The notes below the pieces were generated by a model that saw only the letters and a list, made by a program, of their open reading frames with translations, was not told the DNA's origin and searched no databases. This document shows positions 53,722 through 63,115 of a DNA stretch of 64,000 nucleotides, piece after piece. The stretch comes from SAR324 cluster bacterium (lineage in GTDB: Bacteria; SAR324; NAC60-12). The position numbers were made by a program, and so were the translations under genes. The stretch lies in assembly GCA_015231825.1 (NCBI GenBank), contig JADGAV010000003.1, positions 53,424 to 117,423 of the forward strand. Reading direction: 5' to 3'. Every line of letters starts with the position of its first letter. Within the stretch, counting starts at the first letter, position 1.

Positions 53722-54997
53722 CCCGGGTTTCCAGGAAGTGAACGGGGAGGATTTGATTTTTTAAATCCTGTGTTGATGAAGTGGAAAGGGAAACTTTGAT
53801 AAAATTATCCGTATACCCTGTAAAATCACCCGATTCATTGGGAGACTCAAACAGAACAGGACGGACCTTACCAATGAACTCCTGATAAAATTTGCTTCGT
53901 TTTTGCTGACTGAGTGCCCGGAGTAAAGCTCCACGCCTCTTTTTCTCTTCAGGGCGGATTTTCTGCTCCATACGATTTGCAGGAGTCCCCTTGCGTTCGG
54001 AAAAGGGAAAGACATGAAAATAAGAAAAAGGCAGCGAGTTCAATAATCGGTACGTTTCCTCGAAATCTTCCTCACTTTCTCCAGGGAATCCAACCATCAC
54101 ATCCGTCCCGACACAGAGATCCGGCACCTGCTGACAGGCCTGCCGAACTTCTTCGGCATAAGCTTCATTCGTGTAGCGTCGTTTCATCTGAGAAAGGATA
54201 CGATTGGATCCGGATTGCAGGGGCAGGTGAAGAAACGGTACCAGCTTGTGATCGGGGTCGGCCATCCGTGCAATCACCCCTTCTGAAATGGTGGTTGGTT
54301 CAATGGAACTGATCCTTAAACGAACCAGGTTGGGAAGCTCATTCAATGCATCAAGCACGGTGAGCAAAGAATAAGAACGATCCGCAAAGGTTCCGATATT
54401 AACACCCGTCAGCACAATTTCTTTGCTTCCGGCTTCAACAAAGGATTTCGCCTCCTTGAGAATATTTTCAAATTCTCGGGCACGGCCCCGCCCTCTGGAA
54501 AAAGGAATAATGCAAAACGTGCACATGAAGTCACAGCCGTCCTGAATCTTTAGATAAGAACGGGTGGTGAGATTCTTCCAGGGAAAAACGGGTTCGCTGA
54601 AAGTTTTGCGTGAAATTTTGGGATTGATTAGCAACGGAGTGTCTGATTTTCGTGCCCGCTCAATATGATTTACGAGTTCCAGCTTTTCAGCATTGCCCAT
54701 CACCAGCTTCACTCCTTCCAGCTTCTGAATGGATTCTGCAGCCATCTGGGAGTAACATCCGATCACGGCAATACAGGCCGCTGGATTTTTTCGATGAAGG
54801 GCACGAATAAGCTGACGATTCTTGGCATCACTGTGTTCTGTGACTGTGCAGGTATTGATGACCGACACATCGGCTGTCTCGTTTTCTGAAACAAGCTGGT
54901 ATTGGTGTTCCCTGAAACTTTTTGCAATGCTGGAGGTTTCCGCCTGATTCAGACGACAGCCCAGTGTATGAAAGGATACTCTTGGTTTTTCGGCCAT
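53672..54997 (-). CDS. mtaB: tRNA t6A37 C2-methylthiotransferase MtaB
   Basis: A 441-residue radical-SAM methylthiotransferase that converts t6A37 to ms2t6A in tRNAs reading ANN codons. An N-terminal UPF0004 domain with three iron-sulfur cysteines (LGCRLN, NTCTV, IGCYSQ), the radical-SAM CxxxCxxC in DGCDFMCTFCIIP, the GVNIGTF strand, and LHLPLQSGSNRIL in the barrel identify it; the ending is a short TRAM domain. ATG 54997 is preferred over the TTG at 55000. Its stop overlaps the start region of the LipM-like gene. Confidence 0.93.
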   Translation of the reverse strand: MAEKPRVSFHTLGCRLNQAETSSIAKSFREHQYQLVSENETADVSVINTCTVTEHSDAKNRQLIRALHRKNPAACIAVIGCYSQMAAESIQKLEGVKLVMGNAEKLELVNHIERARKSDTPLLINPKISRKTFSEPVFPWKNLTTRSYLKIQDGCDFMCTFCIIPFSRGRGRAREFENILKEAKSFVEAGSKEIVLTGVNIGTFADRSYSLLTVLDALNELPNLVRLRISSIEPTTISEGVIARMADPDHKLVPFLHLPLQSGSNRILSQMKRRYTNEAYAEEVRQACQQVPDLCVGTDVMVGFPGESEEDFEETYRLLNSLPFSYFHVFPFSERKGTPANRMEQKIRPEEKKRRGALLRALSQQKRSKFYQEFIGKVRPVLFESPNESGDFTGYTDNFIKVSLSTSSTQDLKNQILPVHFLETRDETVLGELVSSHSERI

Positions 54998-55010
54998 CAA
55001 TGGGTTATTT

Positions 55011-56180
55011 TCAATTATTTTCAGTACCAGGCTTCATAAAGAGCAGTCGATTTCCTGTGGTGGCTTGAGAAACCAGTTCAATATTTTTTTGTTTAAGATC
55101 ACGGCGAATGATTCGACGCAGCCGGCTCTTGGATTCTGAGGAAAACAATTCCAGTTCAAGGTATTTAGGAGCATTTTTCAATTCCGTCAAATCCTTGAAC
55201 CCGGGCACACTTTCAAGATAATCCAGGATCTCGTCTTCTTCGTCCTGGGAATAATTTCTAAACACCATTAAATAAGCAAAGCCTTGATCCCCGACTGCCT
55301 GATAGTAGTCTGTAATTTTTGAAATTGCATCGTTCGAAGCTTGCCGGGCAGCAGTGCGTCCGGCGATTGTCAGGTCCTTATAATCATCAAAACCCCCTCG
55401 TTTTCCAGTTGAAAGCTTTTTTCCACTTCCAATCACATCGGCAATCTGTCTTCCCGTACTGACATCATAGATGCTCAAACGAACATCTGCCTTCATCGCG
55501 TTGAAAGAGCCTCCTTGTTTTCCCCGCTTTCCGACAACCAACTCTGATGCAACCAGTATTTCCGCCTGCTGATCCAATGCCAGCGAGATGAGATCTTCCG
55601 CCGGACGGTCCACTACGGTTGCGATTTCAATGGCCTGATACACTTTATCCACCACCTCATCATTAAAAACCCGAAAACCGGCCTGGTTGAATTCGTCTCT
55701 CAAAACTCCGACAAGAGCGGGAACTGTCTGAAATTTTCGGGACACTGCTTTGTGATCCTTTTTATGATATATGATCATCATGCGCTTGTTCCCCATTTTT
55801 TTGTGTAAAATCCGCAGTGCAGTCAGCTTATTCCGGATATTTTCATCTGAAACAGTGGCACGTATCTTGACCGTGAAGGCCGCATTGTCAGCAGTTTGAC
55901 CTTCTTCCAGGATTTCATAATGGGTAACAAAGCCGCGGCTGGAGCTGAGGATCTGATCTTTGATGATCTGAAAATTTTTGGAGATGGTCTTTGAATCAAT
56001 CAAAGCTCCCACTCCCTGCTCAACTGCCTGCCTTTGGGCATTGATCAGGGCCTGGTTGCGGGCACTGCCAACGTTTCCGCTATAAATTTCTGCCGAACCG
56101 ACAGCAATCACTTCCTTGGCATGAGCATGAAGGGCCACTACCGTCAGACTCAACAAGCAAAGCAAAATTCCTTTCCACAT
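55011..56180 (-). CDS. exported protein with LPP20/FlgT-N-like domain
   Basis: A 389-residue protein: signal peptide (about 1-22, ALHAHAKE), then a FlgT N-terminal/LPP20-like domain (GSAEIYSGNVGSARNQALINAQRQAVEQGVGALIDS split; FTVKIRATVSD) and a C-terminal region rich in alternating strands and helices (GFRVFNDEVVDKVYQAIE; EILVASELVVGKRG). FlgT stabilises flagellar H-rings, but no flagellar genes are near; LPP20-type proteins also occur as outer-membrane-associated accessory proteins. It is 79 bp downstream of a TPR lipoprotein. Start 56180 follows caaagagg. Confidence 0.75.
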   Translation of the reverse strand: MWKGILLCLLSLTVVALHAHAKEVIAVGSAEIYSGNVGSARNQALINAQRQAVEQGVGALIDSKTISKNFQIIKDQILSSSRGFVTHYEILEEGQTADNAAFTVKIRATVSDENIRNKLTALRILHKKMGNKRMMIIYHKKDHKAVSRKFQTVPALVGVLRDEFNQAGFRVFNDEVVDKVYQAIEIATVVDRPAEDLISLALDQQAEILVASELVVGKRGKQGGSFNAMKADVRLSIYDVSTGRQIADVIGSGKKLSTGKRGGFDDYKDLTIAGRTAARQASNDAISKITDYYQAVGDQGFAYLMVFRNYSQDEEDEILDYLESVPGFKDLTELKNAPKYLELELFSSESKSRLRRIIRRDLKQKNIELVSQATTGNRLLFMKPGTENN

Positions 56181-56258
56181 GGCACCTCTTTGAATTCGGT
56201 GTGAAGAAAAATTCAATCTGTTGGACAAAATACCAGATTAGATGAAGATGCTCGACTA

Positions 56259-57689
56259 TTAATTCAAATCAAGCGGAACTGTTCCTGAATCTAACTGAGT
56301 TGGAGCAGCGGCTTCGCTATTATTGGGATCCAAAATTTCCAACTCCACGGGTTCCAGTTTGGGATACCCTTCTTTGGCGACATCCCCTTTTTCAAAGTCA
56401 ATGAGGATTTTTTCGATTTTGATCATAGAATCAGGCGGAGGGAGCATTTTACTGGCGGCTTCTATTGTGCGGTCCATCATTGTGTCCAGAGGATTAAAGT
56501 CCCCCAACTCATGCTGAACATCTGTCCAGGCTTGAGCATATTTTTCTCCGGGAGCAAAAGCATTGGCCTGGGCAAAATGATAGGCGGCAAGTTCCAGCTT
56601 ATTCTGCAGTCGATAAACCGCGCCCAAATTGTAGTGGGCAGAAGCCAAATTCAAACTGTCTTTGTTTTTGGTATTGCGCGCGTGGGATTTCACAATCAAA
56701 CTGTACTGACGAAAATGGGCGGGTCCCACCAACTTTGGAAGAATCGCATCCAACTCCTGCAATGTCAGAGTTTGATTTCGCAATTCCAACAAGGGTTGAA
56801 TCACTCTTTGAGGAAATTTTGCCGACTTCAATTGGGCAAACACATCATCAGTGAAAACAAATTGCTCTTTCATCTTGAATCCTCGAGGAGAAAAAACCAC
56901 ATAGTTCCAGATTTTGAGAGCTTTTTCATACTCTTGAGCAACAGCATAGCGGTTGCCGTGCAGGATCCGGGGATGTCCGACATCTGCCATTCCCCAAGTC
57001 AACGGCAGGGGGGAAGTGCCGGTTTCCAATTCCAGTGTTTTGCGCGAAAGCGACGGGTTCAGTTTTTCCAGAAAACGTTGAATCAACTGTCTTCCCAGAC
57101 GTTCCATTTCATCCTGAGGGAGCGGCATCAGCAAAATATTCTCTTCGCCGATGTAGCTTTGCTGAAAACTGTTTTTTTCTTTGTTGGTATAAAGGACTCT
57201 GCCTGTTTTTGCCGAGGTTACGGTAAACTGTATGTCGAGATCCATTGTGCGGTGAACGGCACGTTCCTTAAATGGCACCTCTGCAAAATCAAAAATTCGC
57301 TGGCGAATGCGGTTGCTCTCCCGGCTCGGTCTTTGAACAACATCTCGTTGAACCAAACTGACTCTTGTCTTTCGCCGGTCTTCTTTTTCATCTCGAACGG
57401 AATAAACGCTCACTTCACCGGAAATAAATGCAGCGTGTTCATCTCCTTCAGGGTATTCTTCCTCATAATCAAAATTTGGTATTTTATAAATTTCCTGAAT
57501 CAATATGTTCTTTAAAAAAGAAGCATTCTGCCCGCTAAACTGTTCAACATGGAGCTTTGAAATATTGGTGAGTGCGTGATGTGAAGGGGGAATTTCGTAG
57601 TGAATTTTTTTGGCGAGGCATCCGCCCAGAAAAAGAACAGCCACGGAACATAAAAAAAAACAGGTGGCAGTAAAAACCCCGCCTTTCAT
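56259..57689 (-). CDS. TPR-containing lipoprotein
   Basis: A 476-residue lipoprotein (lipobox VLFLGGC, Cys about 27). The N-terminal part is CsgG/LpoB-like (ISKLHVEQFSGQNASFLKNIL, ISGEVSVYSVRDEKED), which occurs in outer-membrane secretion or penicillin-binding-protein activators. The region about residues 340-400 contains a TPR pair (AHYNLGAVYRLQNKLELAAYHFAQANAFAP split), then a Pro/Asp-rich end. ATG 57689 begins right at the stop of the pilin gene, so the two are coupled. Role unknown; an envelope assembly or secretion accessory is likely. Confidence 0.7.
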   Translation of the reverse strand: MKGGVFTATCFFLCSVAVLFLGGCLAKKIHYEIPPSHHALTNISKLHVEQFSGQNASFLKNILIQEIYKIPNFDYEEEYPEGDEHAAFISGEVSVYSVRDEKEDRRKTRVSLVQRDVVQRPSRESNRIRQRIFDFAEVPFKERAVHRTMDLDIQFTVTSAKTGRVLYTNKEKNSFQQSYIGEENILLMPLPQDEMERLGRQLIQRFLEKLNPSLSRKTLELETGTSPLPLTWGMADVGHPRILHGNRYAVAQEYEKALKIWNYVVFSPRGFKMKEQFVFTDDVFAQLKSAKFPQRVIQPLLELRNQTLTLQELDAILPKLVGPAHFRQYSLIVKSHARNTKNKDSLNLASAHYNLGAVYRLQNKLELAAYHFAQANAFAPGEKYAQAWTDVQHELGDFNPLDTMMDRTIEAASKMLPPPDSMIKIEKILIDFEKGDVAKEGYPKLEPVELEILDPNNSEAAAPTQLDSGTVPLDLN

Positions 57690-57690
57690 C

Positions 57691-58098
57691 TCAATTGATA
57701 ACGTCATTTTCTACATTGATAAGATTTTTTTCCTGATCAATGGTCCAGGAATCAATCGTGTCGTCATCGTCAATGTTGCCGCTCGCTGTTGCGGTATAGG
57801 ACGTATTGTCTGCATCAAGCGAATAAGAGTAGAGGGCACCGTCTCCTTCTTTTGCAACTTCGACTCCTAACTGATTGAGGGAGTCGGCATACTTTCGGTT
57901 CGATGCATAATAAATTTTCTGTGCGGAGTAAATCGCCATCAGGTTGGTTCTGGCCTCTGTTTGACGGGAGCTGACCAGGTACCGCTGCATGCGGGGATAA
58001 GCAAGGGTTGCCAAAATCCCGATAATCACCACAACAATCATGACTTCAATCAGGCTGAACCCATGACTCTCACACTTTCTAGAAAACGCTGTTTTCAT
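57691..58098 (-). CDS. type IV pilin-like (prepilin) protein
   Basis: A 135-residue prepilin. The leader ends with the prepilin-peptidase site and N-methylation motif G-F-S-L-I-E-V-M-I-V-V-V-I-I-G-I-L-A (Glu at +5), followed by the amphipathic helix and a short C-terminal globular head with ARTNLMAIYSAQKIYYASNRKYADSLNQLG split, as in PilE/GspG minor and major pilins. No disulfide-bonded loop at the C-terminus. RBS aggagg is strong. It lies alone, apart from pil assembly genes, ahead of a lipoprotein gene that starts at its stop. Confidence 0.9.
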   Translation of the reverse strand: MKTAFSRKCESHGFSLIEVMIVVVIIGILATLAYPRMQRYLVSSRQTEARTNLMAIYSAQKIYYASNRKYADSLNQLGVEVAKEGDGALYSYSLDADNTSYTATASGNIDDDDTIDSWTIDQEKNLINVENDVIN

Positions 58099-58118
58099 GT
58101 CCTCCTCTTTCTAAAGGA

Positions 58119-59594
58119 TTAAAATGAAATCGCCGTCACCGAAAGTTGCGCCAATTGGACAAAATCATTGGGGAAAATCCCTAGATAGACAATCCCGGCT
58201 GCGGTTGCCAGCAATCCGGTAATCGCGAAGAGTGAAGAGACAGATGTTTGGCTTTCCTTTTCCTGCTGAGCACCGATCCTTTCTTTCATGTACATGAAGA
58301 CAATCACGCGCAGATAATAAAAGAGAGAAATCACGCTGTTCATTGCTGCAATCACTGTGAGCCAGAACCATCCTTCATCCAGGGCCGCATAAAAAATCTG
58401 AAATTTCCCAATGAAACCGGCAGTGAGAGGAAGTCCAAGCAGTGACAGCATGAACGTGCTCATCAAAACGGCAGCCACCTGCTCCGTTGGACCTGCATGC
58501 GCATACCCTGCCAAATCTTCGTAAGTTTCAATTGTTTTTCCATTGGATCGGATAGAAAGGACGCCAAAAGCTCCCATTCCCATCAATGCATAGGCAAAGG
58601 AGTAATAGATAATGCTGGTAATTGCCGCCTCCGAACCGACCACAACAGCGACCATCACATATCCTGCATGGGCAATCGAAGAATAGGCCAGCATACGCTT
58701 GATGTTGTTTTGACGCAATGCCATCACGTTGCCCACCGTCATCGTCAAAATCGCAATGACCCACATCATGTTGTCCCATCGTTCAGCATGGGGAATGCCT
58801 GTCAGAAAAATGCGGATCAGGATGGCGAAACCTGCCGCTTTGACTGCTGCGGACATGAAGGCCGCGACTGGAGTCGGCGCCCCGGTATAAACATCGGGAG
58901 TCCACATGTGAAAGGGAACAATGGCGACTTTAAAGCCTACTCCAATGATCAGGAGAGCCAACCCAAACCCTACCAGGGGATTTTCAAAAGCCCCGGCCTG
59001 CTGCAGATGCTCAATAATTGCCGGCAACTGGGTGCTTCCCGTCGCGCCGTAGATCAATGAAATTCCGTAGAGTAAAAAGCCGGTGGAAAAGGCACCCAGC
59101 AGCAGATACTTCAAGGCCGCTTCATTGGCGGTCACCACCCGCCGCATCATACCGACCATGATGTAGCTGGAAATGGACATGATCTCCAAACCAATAAAAA
59201 TCATCAGCAAATCAAGACTCGACGTCATCAGCATCATTCCCACAATGGAAAATAACATGAGGACGTAATATTCTCTGAAGTTCATATTGTTTTCTGCAAT
59301 ATAATGCCAGGAAATCGTGATGGTGATGATTCCAGTGACCATGTAGATGATTTCAAAAAGGATCGAGTACTGATCTGCAACAATGGTGTCAAAAAAACCA
59401 ACACGGTTTCCCCCAAACAATTGAATTTCTGCAAATACTGCAACACATAATCCCCCGATGGCGAGGAGAGGCGAAGTCATTTTATACCCTGTTTGCGTCC
59501 CAACAAGATCGACCAGCAGCACGAGCAATGCTGTCAGTACCAAAATCAATTCAGGGACTATCGGAATGAAATCACTGATTGTCACAAATGTCAT
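58119..59594 (-). CDS. nuoN: NADH-quinone oxidoreductase subunit N
   Basis: A 491-residue membrane subunit of respiratory complex I (antiporter-like, about 14 helices). Signatures include SSYIMVGMMRR, AALKYLLLGAFSTGFLLYGISLIYG split, KVAIVPFHMWTPDVYTGAPTPV, KRMLAYSSIAHAGYVMV and LPLTAGFIGKF. It normally closes the nuoA-N operon; here no other nuo gene is next to it: upstream is a divergent unrelated gene and downstream the pilin gene. Complete and apparently functional. Confidence 0.93.
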   Translation of the reverse strand: MTFVTISDFIPIVPELILVLTALLVLLVDLVGTQTGYKMTSPLLAIGGLCVAVFAEIQLFGGNRVGFFDTIVADQYSILFEIIYMVTGIITITISWHYIAENNMNFREYYVLMLFSIVGMMLMTSSLDLLMIFIGLEIMSISSYIMVGMMRRVVTANEAALKYLLLGAFSTGFLLYGISLIYGATGSTQLPAIIEHLQQAGAFENPLVGFGLALLIIGVGFKVAIVPFHMWTPDVYTGAPTPVAAFMSAAVKAAGFAILIRIFLTGIPHAERWDNMMWVIAILTMTVGNVMALRQNNIKRMLAYSSIAHAGYVMVAVVVGSEAAITSIIYYSFAYALMGMGAFGVLSIRSNGKTIETYEDLAGYAHAGPTEQVAAVLMSTFMLSLLGLPLTAGFIGKFQIFYAALDEGWFWLTVIAAMNSVISLFYYLRVIVFMYMKERIGAQQEKESQTSVSSLFAITGLLATAAGIVYLGIFPNDFVQLAQLSVTAISF

Positions 59595-59735
59595 AGAATG
59601 CTCCAGAACGGGGGAAAGCCTCTTCTTTGTTGAGAGAGTTGTTAAACAATGGTATTTAAGGACTGGTGAAAAATGAAATCTATTTTTTATGTGTAGCTCA
59701 GTCTTTAATCAGGAACGTGAAAAAAGACAAGTCCA

Positions 59736-60881
59736 ATGAAAACACATCGCATAAATTTACTGATCTTCGGCCTGTTTTTTTCCCTGAATATCCAATTGTC
59801 CGCAGGCGAAGACAAACATCAGTCTGTGCCGGAATTGATGAAAGAGGAATATGTCGCGGTGGCCGGCATGCGCCATAAATTGAAAGAACTGATGGAACGT
59901 CAGGAACTTGAAGAAGTCCTCCAGGAAGGAAATGACGCCTACACCAGTTTCCAAAATCTCGAACAGTGGATGCGGCAAATGGAATCCAAGCCCGGGTCTC
60001 AGGAGATGCAGGCATTGATGGCGGCATTGAAGGAGTTTGAGAATCATTTGAGTCGGGTTCTCAAACAGCAGGAAACACTGAGCGAGCAGCTTCCTTTCAA
60101 TTCGCCAAATACACAGAACAGGGAAGAGATCCCCCTTTCTGAACTGATGAAAAAAATGCAGGAATTGATAAAAAACGGAAAGTTTCAGGAAGCCCGCCAG
60201 ATGCTCAATGAAATGCTCAACGCATTCAATTTGCAGCAGCAGCAGCTCCAGCAATCCATTGCTCAGTACAATCAGGAAAAATTTTCCGAAATCTCCCGGC
60301 AATTGAAGGAATTGCATGAAAAAGCCAGCAATGCTTCCCTTCAGGAAAAACAAGTCAGTGCTCTGCTTCAACAGTTTTTAAAATCCTTTGAATTGCCGCC
60401 TGATACCCGGAAGCAGGCCGATTCTCCTCAAAGCCGCATCACTCAGTTGACGGAAGAAATGCAGGAGGTTCTGGAGCAAATGGAAGCATCCCCTTTGCTT
60501 CCCATGAAAGAATTGGACACTCTCATTGACAAAAGCCGGACATCATCGCGACAGACAAGCAGGGAAATCGCTTCCGGCACTCCTCAAGAAGCATTCAGGG
60601 CAGCGGAACAGACGCAGTCAGGGCTGGCACAAATCCGCGGAAAGATTGCCGGAATGCAGCAGCAGATCCAGCAGCTTTCTCAAGCCCAGCCTGCCCAGCC
60701 CGGCAGAAATGGTCCCACAGGCAGAAATTACTGGTCTGAAAAGGGGGTGCGTCCTCCAAAATTTGAATATGGATTTCAAGCCAACCCGGCCTATCGAGAT
60801 GAGATCCAGGAATTGAATCAAAAAAAGCACCTCCAAATTACCCCACGTCAGCAGGAATACCTTCAGGGTGTGATCAAATAA
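59736..60881 (+). CDS. exported Gln-rich coiled-coil protein
   Basis: A 381-residue protein: signal peptide (about 1-20, ending IQLSAG), then an almost continuous Gln/Glu/Lys-rich helical region with stretches such as NLQQQQLQQSIAQYNQEKF and ITQLTEEMQEVLEQME, then a short tail (YGFQANPAY, QEYLQGVIK). It is probably a periplasmic or cell-envelope coiled coil. No family recognised. It is divergent from nuoN across a 141-bp gap. Confidence 0.65.
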   Translation: MKTHRINLLIFGLFFSLNIQLSAGEDKHQSVPELMKEEYVAVAGMRHKLKELMERQELEEVLQEGNDAYTSFQNLEQWMRQMESKPGSQEMQALMAALKEFENHLSRVLKQQETLSEQLPFNSPNTQNREEIPLSELMKKMQELIKNGKFQEARQMLNEMLNAFNLQQQQLQQSIAQYNQEKFSEISRQLKELHEKASNASLQEKQVSALLQQFLKSFELPPDTRKQADSPQSRITQLTEEMQEVLEQMEASPLLPMKELDTLIDKSRTSSRQTSREIASGTPQEAFRAAEQTQSGLAQIRGKIAGMQQQIQQLSQAQPAQPGRNGPTGRNYWSEKGVRPPKFEYGFQANPAYRDEIQELNQKKHLQITPRQQEYLQGVIK

Positions 60882-60899
60882 CCATGCCTTTGCCCTGAT

Positions 60900-61250
60900 T
60901 TACAAAAAACCTCCCAGGGCAAAAAATAAAACACTGAAGAACAGAATGCCGAGCAAAAGCCCGCTCAAGAACACAAAGCTTCCCTGATTTGTTTCTTTTT
61001 CTTCTTCAAATTCATTGTCGGATGCGGTTTCATTTTCCAATTCACTAAGAATCGAGTCCACCCGTTCCATCTCTGCCGGAGCGACCAGGAGCTCTACTCC
61101 TGCCGTCAATTGCAGTTGGGGATAAACACCTCCGCAATCATCTTTTTGAATCACCGATTCGATGCCCAATGCCTCCAAATGCATTGCAGCAATGCGTGCA
61201 GACATTTCATTGGAAAAGGTCCTGACCGACACAGCTTTTGCTATATTCAC
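60900..61250 (-). CDS. DUF2007-domain membrane protein
   Basis: A 116-residue protein starting with GTG (preceded by aagg). Residues about 8-72 form a DUF2007-like signal-transduction domain (VSVRTFSNEMSARIAAMHLEALGIESVI split; GVELLVAPAEMERVDSILSELE), an acidic linker follows, and one C-terminal helix (FLSGLLLGILFFSVLFFAL) anchors it to the membrane. The same domain with C-terminal anchor recurs in other bacteria, function unknown. It is convergent with the coiled-coil gene. Confidence 0.75.
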   Translation of the reverse strand: MNIAKAVSVRTFSNEMSARIAAMHLEALGIESVIQKDDCGGVYPQLQLTAGVELLVAPAEMERVDSILSELENETASDNEFEEEKETNQGSFVFLSGLLLGILFFSVLFFALGGFL

Positions 61251-61436
61251 TTTTAACCTTTATATGGTCCTGGCAATCGTCATTGAATTCCATTGAACAA
61301 GTTTTTCTAAATAGCTTTGCCATAAAACCCGTTTCGATGCAAGGCAGCATCAATAATTTATTATGCCGGCAGACACAGAAATTGACTGATCAAACTTGAC
61401 TTTTTTTGATTTTCAAGGTCTTTTATAGGTTTGATT

Positions 61437-61513
61437 CGGAGAGTGGCGCAGTCTGGTAGCGCACACGTCTGGGGGGCGTGTGGTCGCAGGTTCAAATCCT
61501 GTCTCTCCGACCA
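61437..61513 (+). tRNA. tRNA-Pro (anticodon GGG)
   Basis: A 77-nt class I tRNA with acceptor stem cggagag/ctctccg, T loop ggttcaaatcc and encoded CCA. The anticodon stem-loop is cacgt-ctggggg-gcgtg; the seven-base loop gives GGG, decoding CCC and CCU. It lies just upstream of a DAHP synthase gene. Confidence 0.95.
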
Positions 61514-61591
61514 ATTCCCTCAGAAAACCTTCGCAATTCCTCCCTATATTTCTGATCAACCGACTCACTGACACAAGCCAAGCAGGATAAG

Positions 61592-62644
61592 ATGCTACAG
61601 ACCAATGACTTAAATGTCACCAAAACCATTCCCCTGGTTTCGCCGCAAGAGCTTAAAAGAGAAATGCCGATGACTGAAACAGCGGTTCAGACGGTCATTG
61701 ATGCCCGAAGCATCATTCAGAATATTTTGGATGGGAAAGACAAAAGGCTTTTGATGGTGGTGGGTCCCTGTTCCATTCATGATCCCAAAATTGCCCAGGA
61801 ATACGCAGGCCGATTGAAAATTCTGGCGGACCGCGTTGCCGATCATCTCTACGTGATCATGCGGGTTTATTTTGAAAAACCCCGCACAATCGTGGGGTGG
61901 AAGGGGATGATCAATGATCCGGATTTGAATGGTGCCGGTGATATCGCCAAAGGCTTGAGCATGGCCCGTAAAATCCTGCTTGAAATCAATGAAATCGGAC
62001 TGCCGGCCGGCAGTGAAATGCTGGATCCGATTACCCCTCAGTATCTGGCCGAATTGATTTCATGGGCAGCTATCGGTGCCCGTACCACTGAGTCCCAAAT
62101 CCATCGGGAAATGGCCAGCGGATTGTCGATGCCGGTGGGCTATAAAAACGGAACCAACGGGAATCTGGATGTTGCCTTGAACGCAATGCAGTCGGCTTAC
62201 CAGCCTCACCGTTTCATCGGGATTGATCAGGAAAGCCGGACTTCAATTCTGCAGACCAAAGGGAATCCTTATGGCCACGTTGTGCTGAGAGGCGGCGCTG
62301 ACGGCCCCAACTATGATGCAGACTCTGTCCGTGAGGCGGAAAATGAAATTGCCAAAGTTGGCTTACGCCCCTTGATCATGATTGACTGCAATCATGCCAA
62401 TTCCGGAAAAAATCCTTTCAAACAGGAAGATGTTCTGCAAAACCTGATCGGTCAGATTCGCGAGAAGAATCAGTCCATCATGGGAGTGATGATCGAGAGC
62501 AACCTCAAAGCGGGCAATCAGACTTATCGGGCTGGCGTCCCTCTGCAGTATGGTGTTTCAATCACCGATAAATGCCTGGACTGGGAAAATACTGAACGGA
62601 TCATCCTGAACGCCCATCAGCAGCTTTCCGAGCACTTCGTCTGA
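61592..62644 (+). CDS. aroG: 3-deoxy-7-phosphoheptulonate (DAHP) synthase, class I
   Basis: A 350-residue type I-alpha DAHP synthase, the entry enzyme of the shikimate pathway joining phosphoenolpyruvate and erythrose 4-phosphate. Landmarks: LLMVVGPCSIHDP, VIMRVYFEKPRTIVGWKG (PEP-binding KPR and TxGW), GLPAGSEMLDP, SWAAIGARTTESQIHREMASGLSMPVG split, HVVLRGG, DCNHANSGK and GVMIESNLKAGNQ. This is the AroF/G/H class with a metal site of Cys, His, Glu and Asp. No neighbouring aro genes. Start 61592 is 78 bp after tRNA-Pro. Confidence 0.94.
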   Translation: MLQTNDLNVTKTIPLVSPQELKREMPMTETAVQTVIDARSIIQNILDGKDKRLLMVVGPCSIHDPKIAQEYAGRLKILADRVADHLYVIMRVYFEKPRTIVGWKGMINDPDLNGAGDIAKGLSMARKILLEINEIGLPAGSEMLDPITPQYLAELISWAAIGARTTESQIHREMASGLSMPVGYKNGTNGNLDVALNAMQSAYQPHRFIGIDQESRTSILQTKGNPYGHVVLRGGADGPNYDADSVREAENEIAKVGLRPLIMIDCNHANSGKNPFKQEDVLQNLIGQIREKNQSIMGVMIESNLKAGNQTYRAGVPLQYGVSITDKCLDWENTERIILNAHQQLSEHFV

Positions 62645-62686
62645 TATTCAACGCTGTTCATCCCGGCCTCGATTTTTCTGGAATTA

Positions 62687-63115
62687 TTAATAAAACTCTT
62701 TCGACATGTACAAATTCCAGTCCAGGTGATAGACACATTTGATTCCATAGTCATAAAGTTCAAATTGAATGTCTTCAAGGTCATACCCGCTTTCCCCTTC
62801 AAGCTGAAGAAATACTGCCGTGATTTCCTCAACAAATTTTGGATAAAGGTACTGATGTTCCGGATGTCCGGGGTGCAGGTTGCGTTCAGTGAATCCGACA
62901 CAAGCGCCTAAAAAGGCGAGACTGATCCATTCCCGGAGCTCGAGATTTTCGACTGATTCAAAAAAAGGCCGCAGCTCGTTCCACCATTGTTTAACAGCCG
63001 CGATTTCTGCAGCAGAATGCACCCTGTCAATATCTTTTCTTTTCTCATGCCTGTCTTTTGTTCCGACCTCACGAATCGACGTCACCAGCATTGAAGTGTC
63101 AGGGGGGTTGGGCAT
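62687..63115 (-). CDS. hypothetical small acidic protein
   Basis: A 142-residue soluble protein without recognised family. Long helices (AAEIAAVKQWWNELRPFFESVENLELREWIS split) are followed by a His-containing segment (TERNLHPGHPEHQYLYP) and a final acidic-to-aromatic strand region. No signal peptide or membrane helix. ATG 63115 is preceded by ggagaga. It is convergent with the DAHP synthase gene. Confidence 0.6.
   Translation of the reverse strand: MPNPPDTSMLVTSIREVGTKDRHEKRKDIDRVHSAAEIAAVKQWWNELRPFFESVENLELREWISLAFLGACVGFTERNLHPGHPEHQYLYPKFVEEITAVFLQLEGESGYDLEDIQFELYDYGIKCVYHLDWNLYMSKEFY

Noticed and set aside
56511..57515. 334-residue plus-strand frame over the TPR lipoprotein
   Set aside because: Antisense shadow; the minus strand gene has lipobox, TPRs and coupling to the pilin gene.
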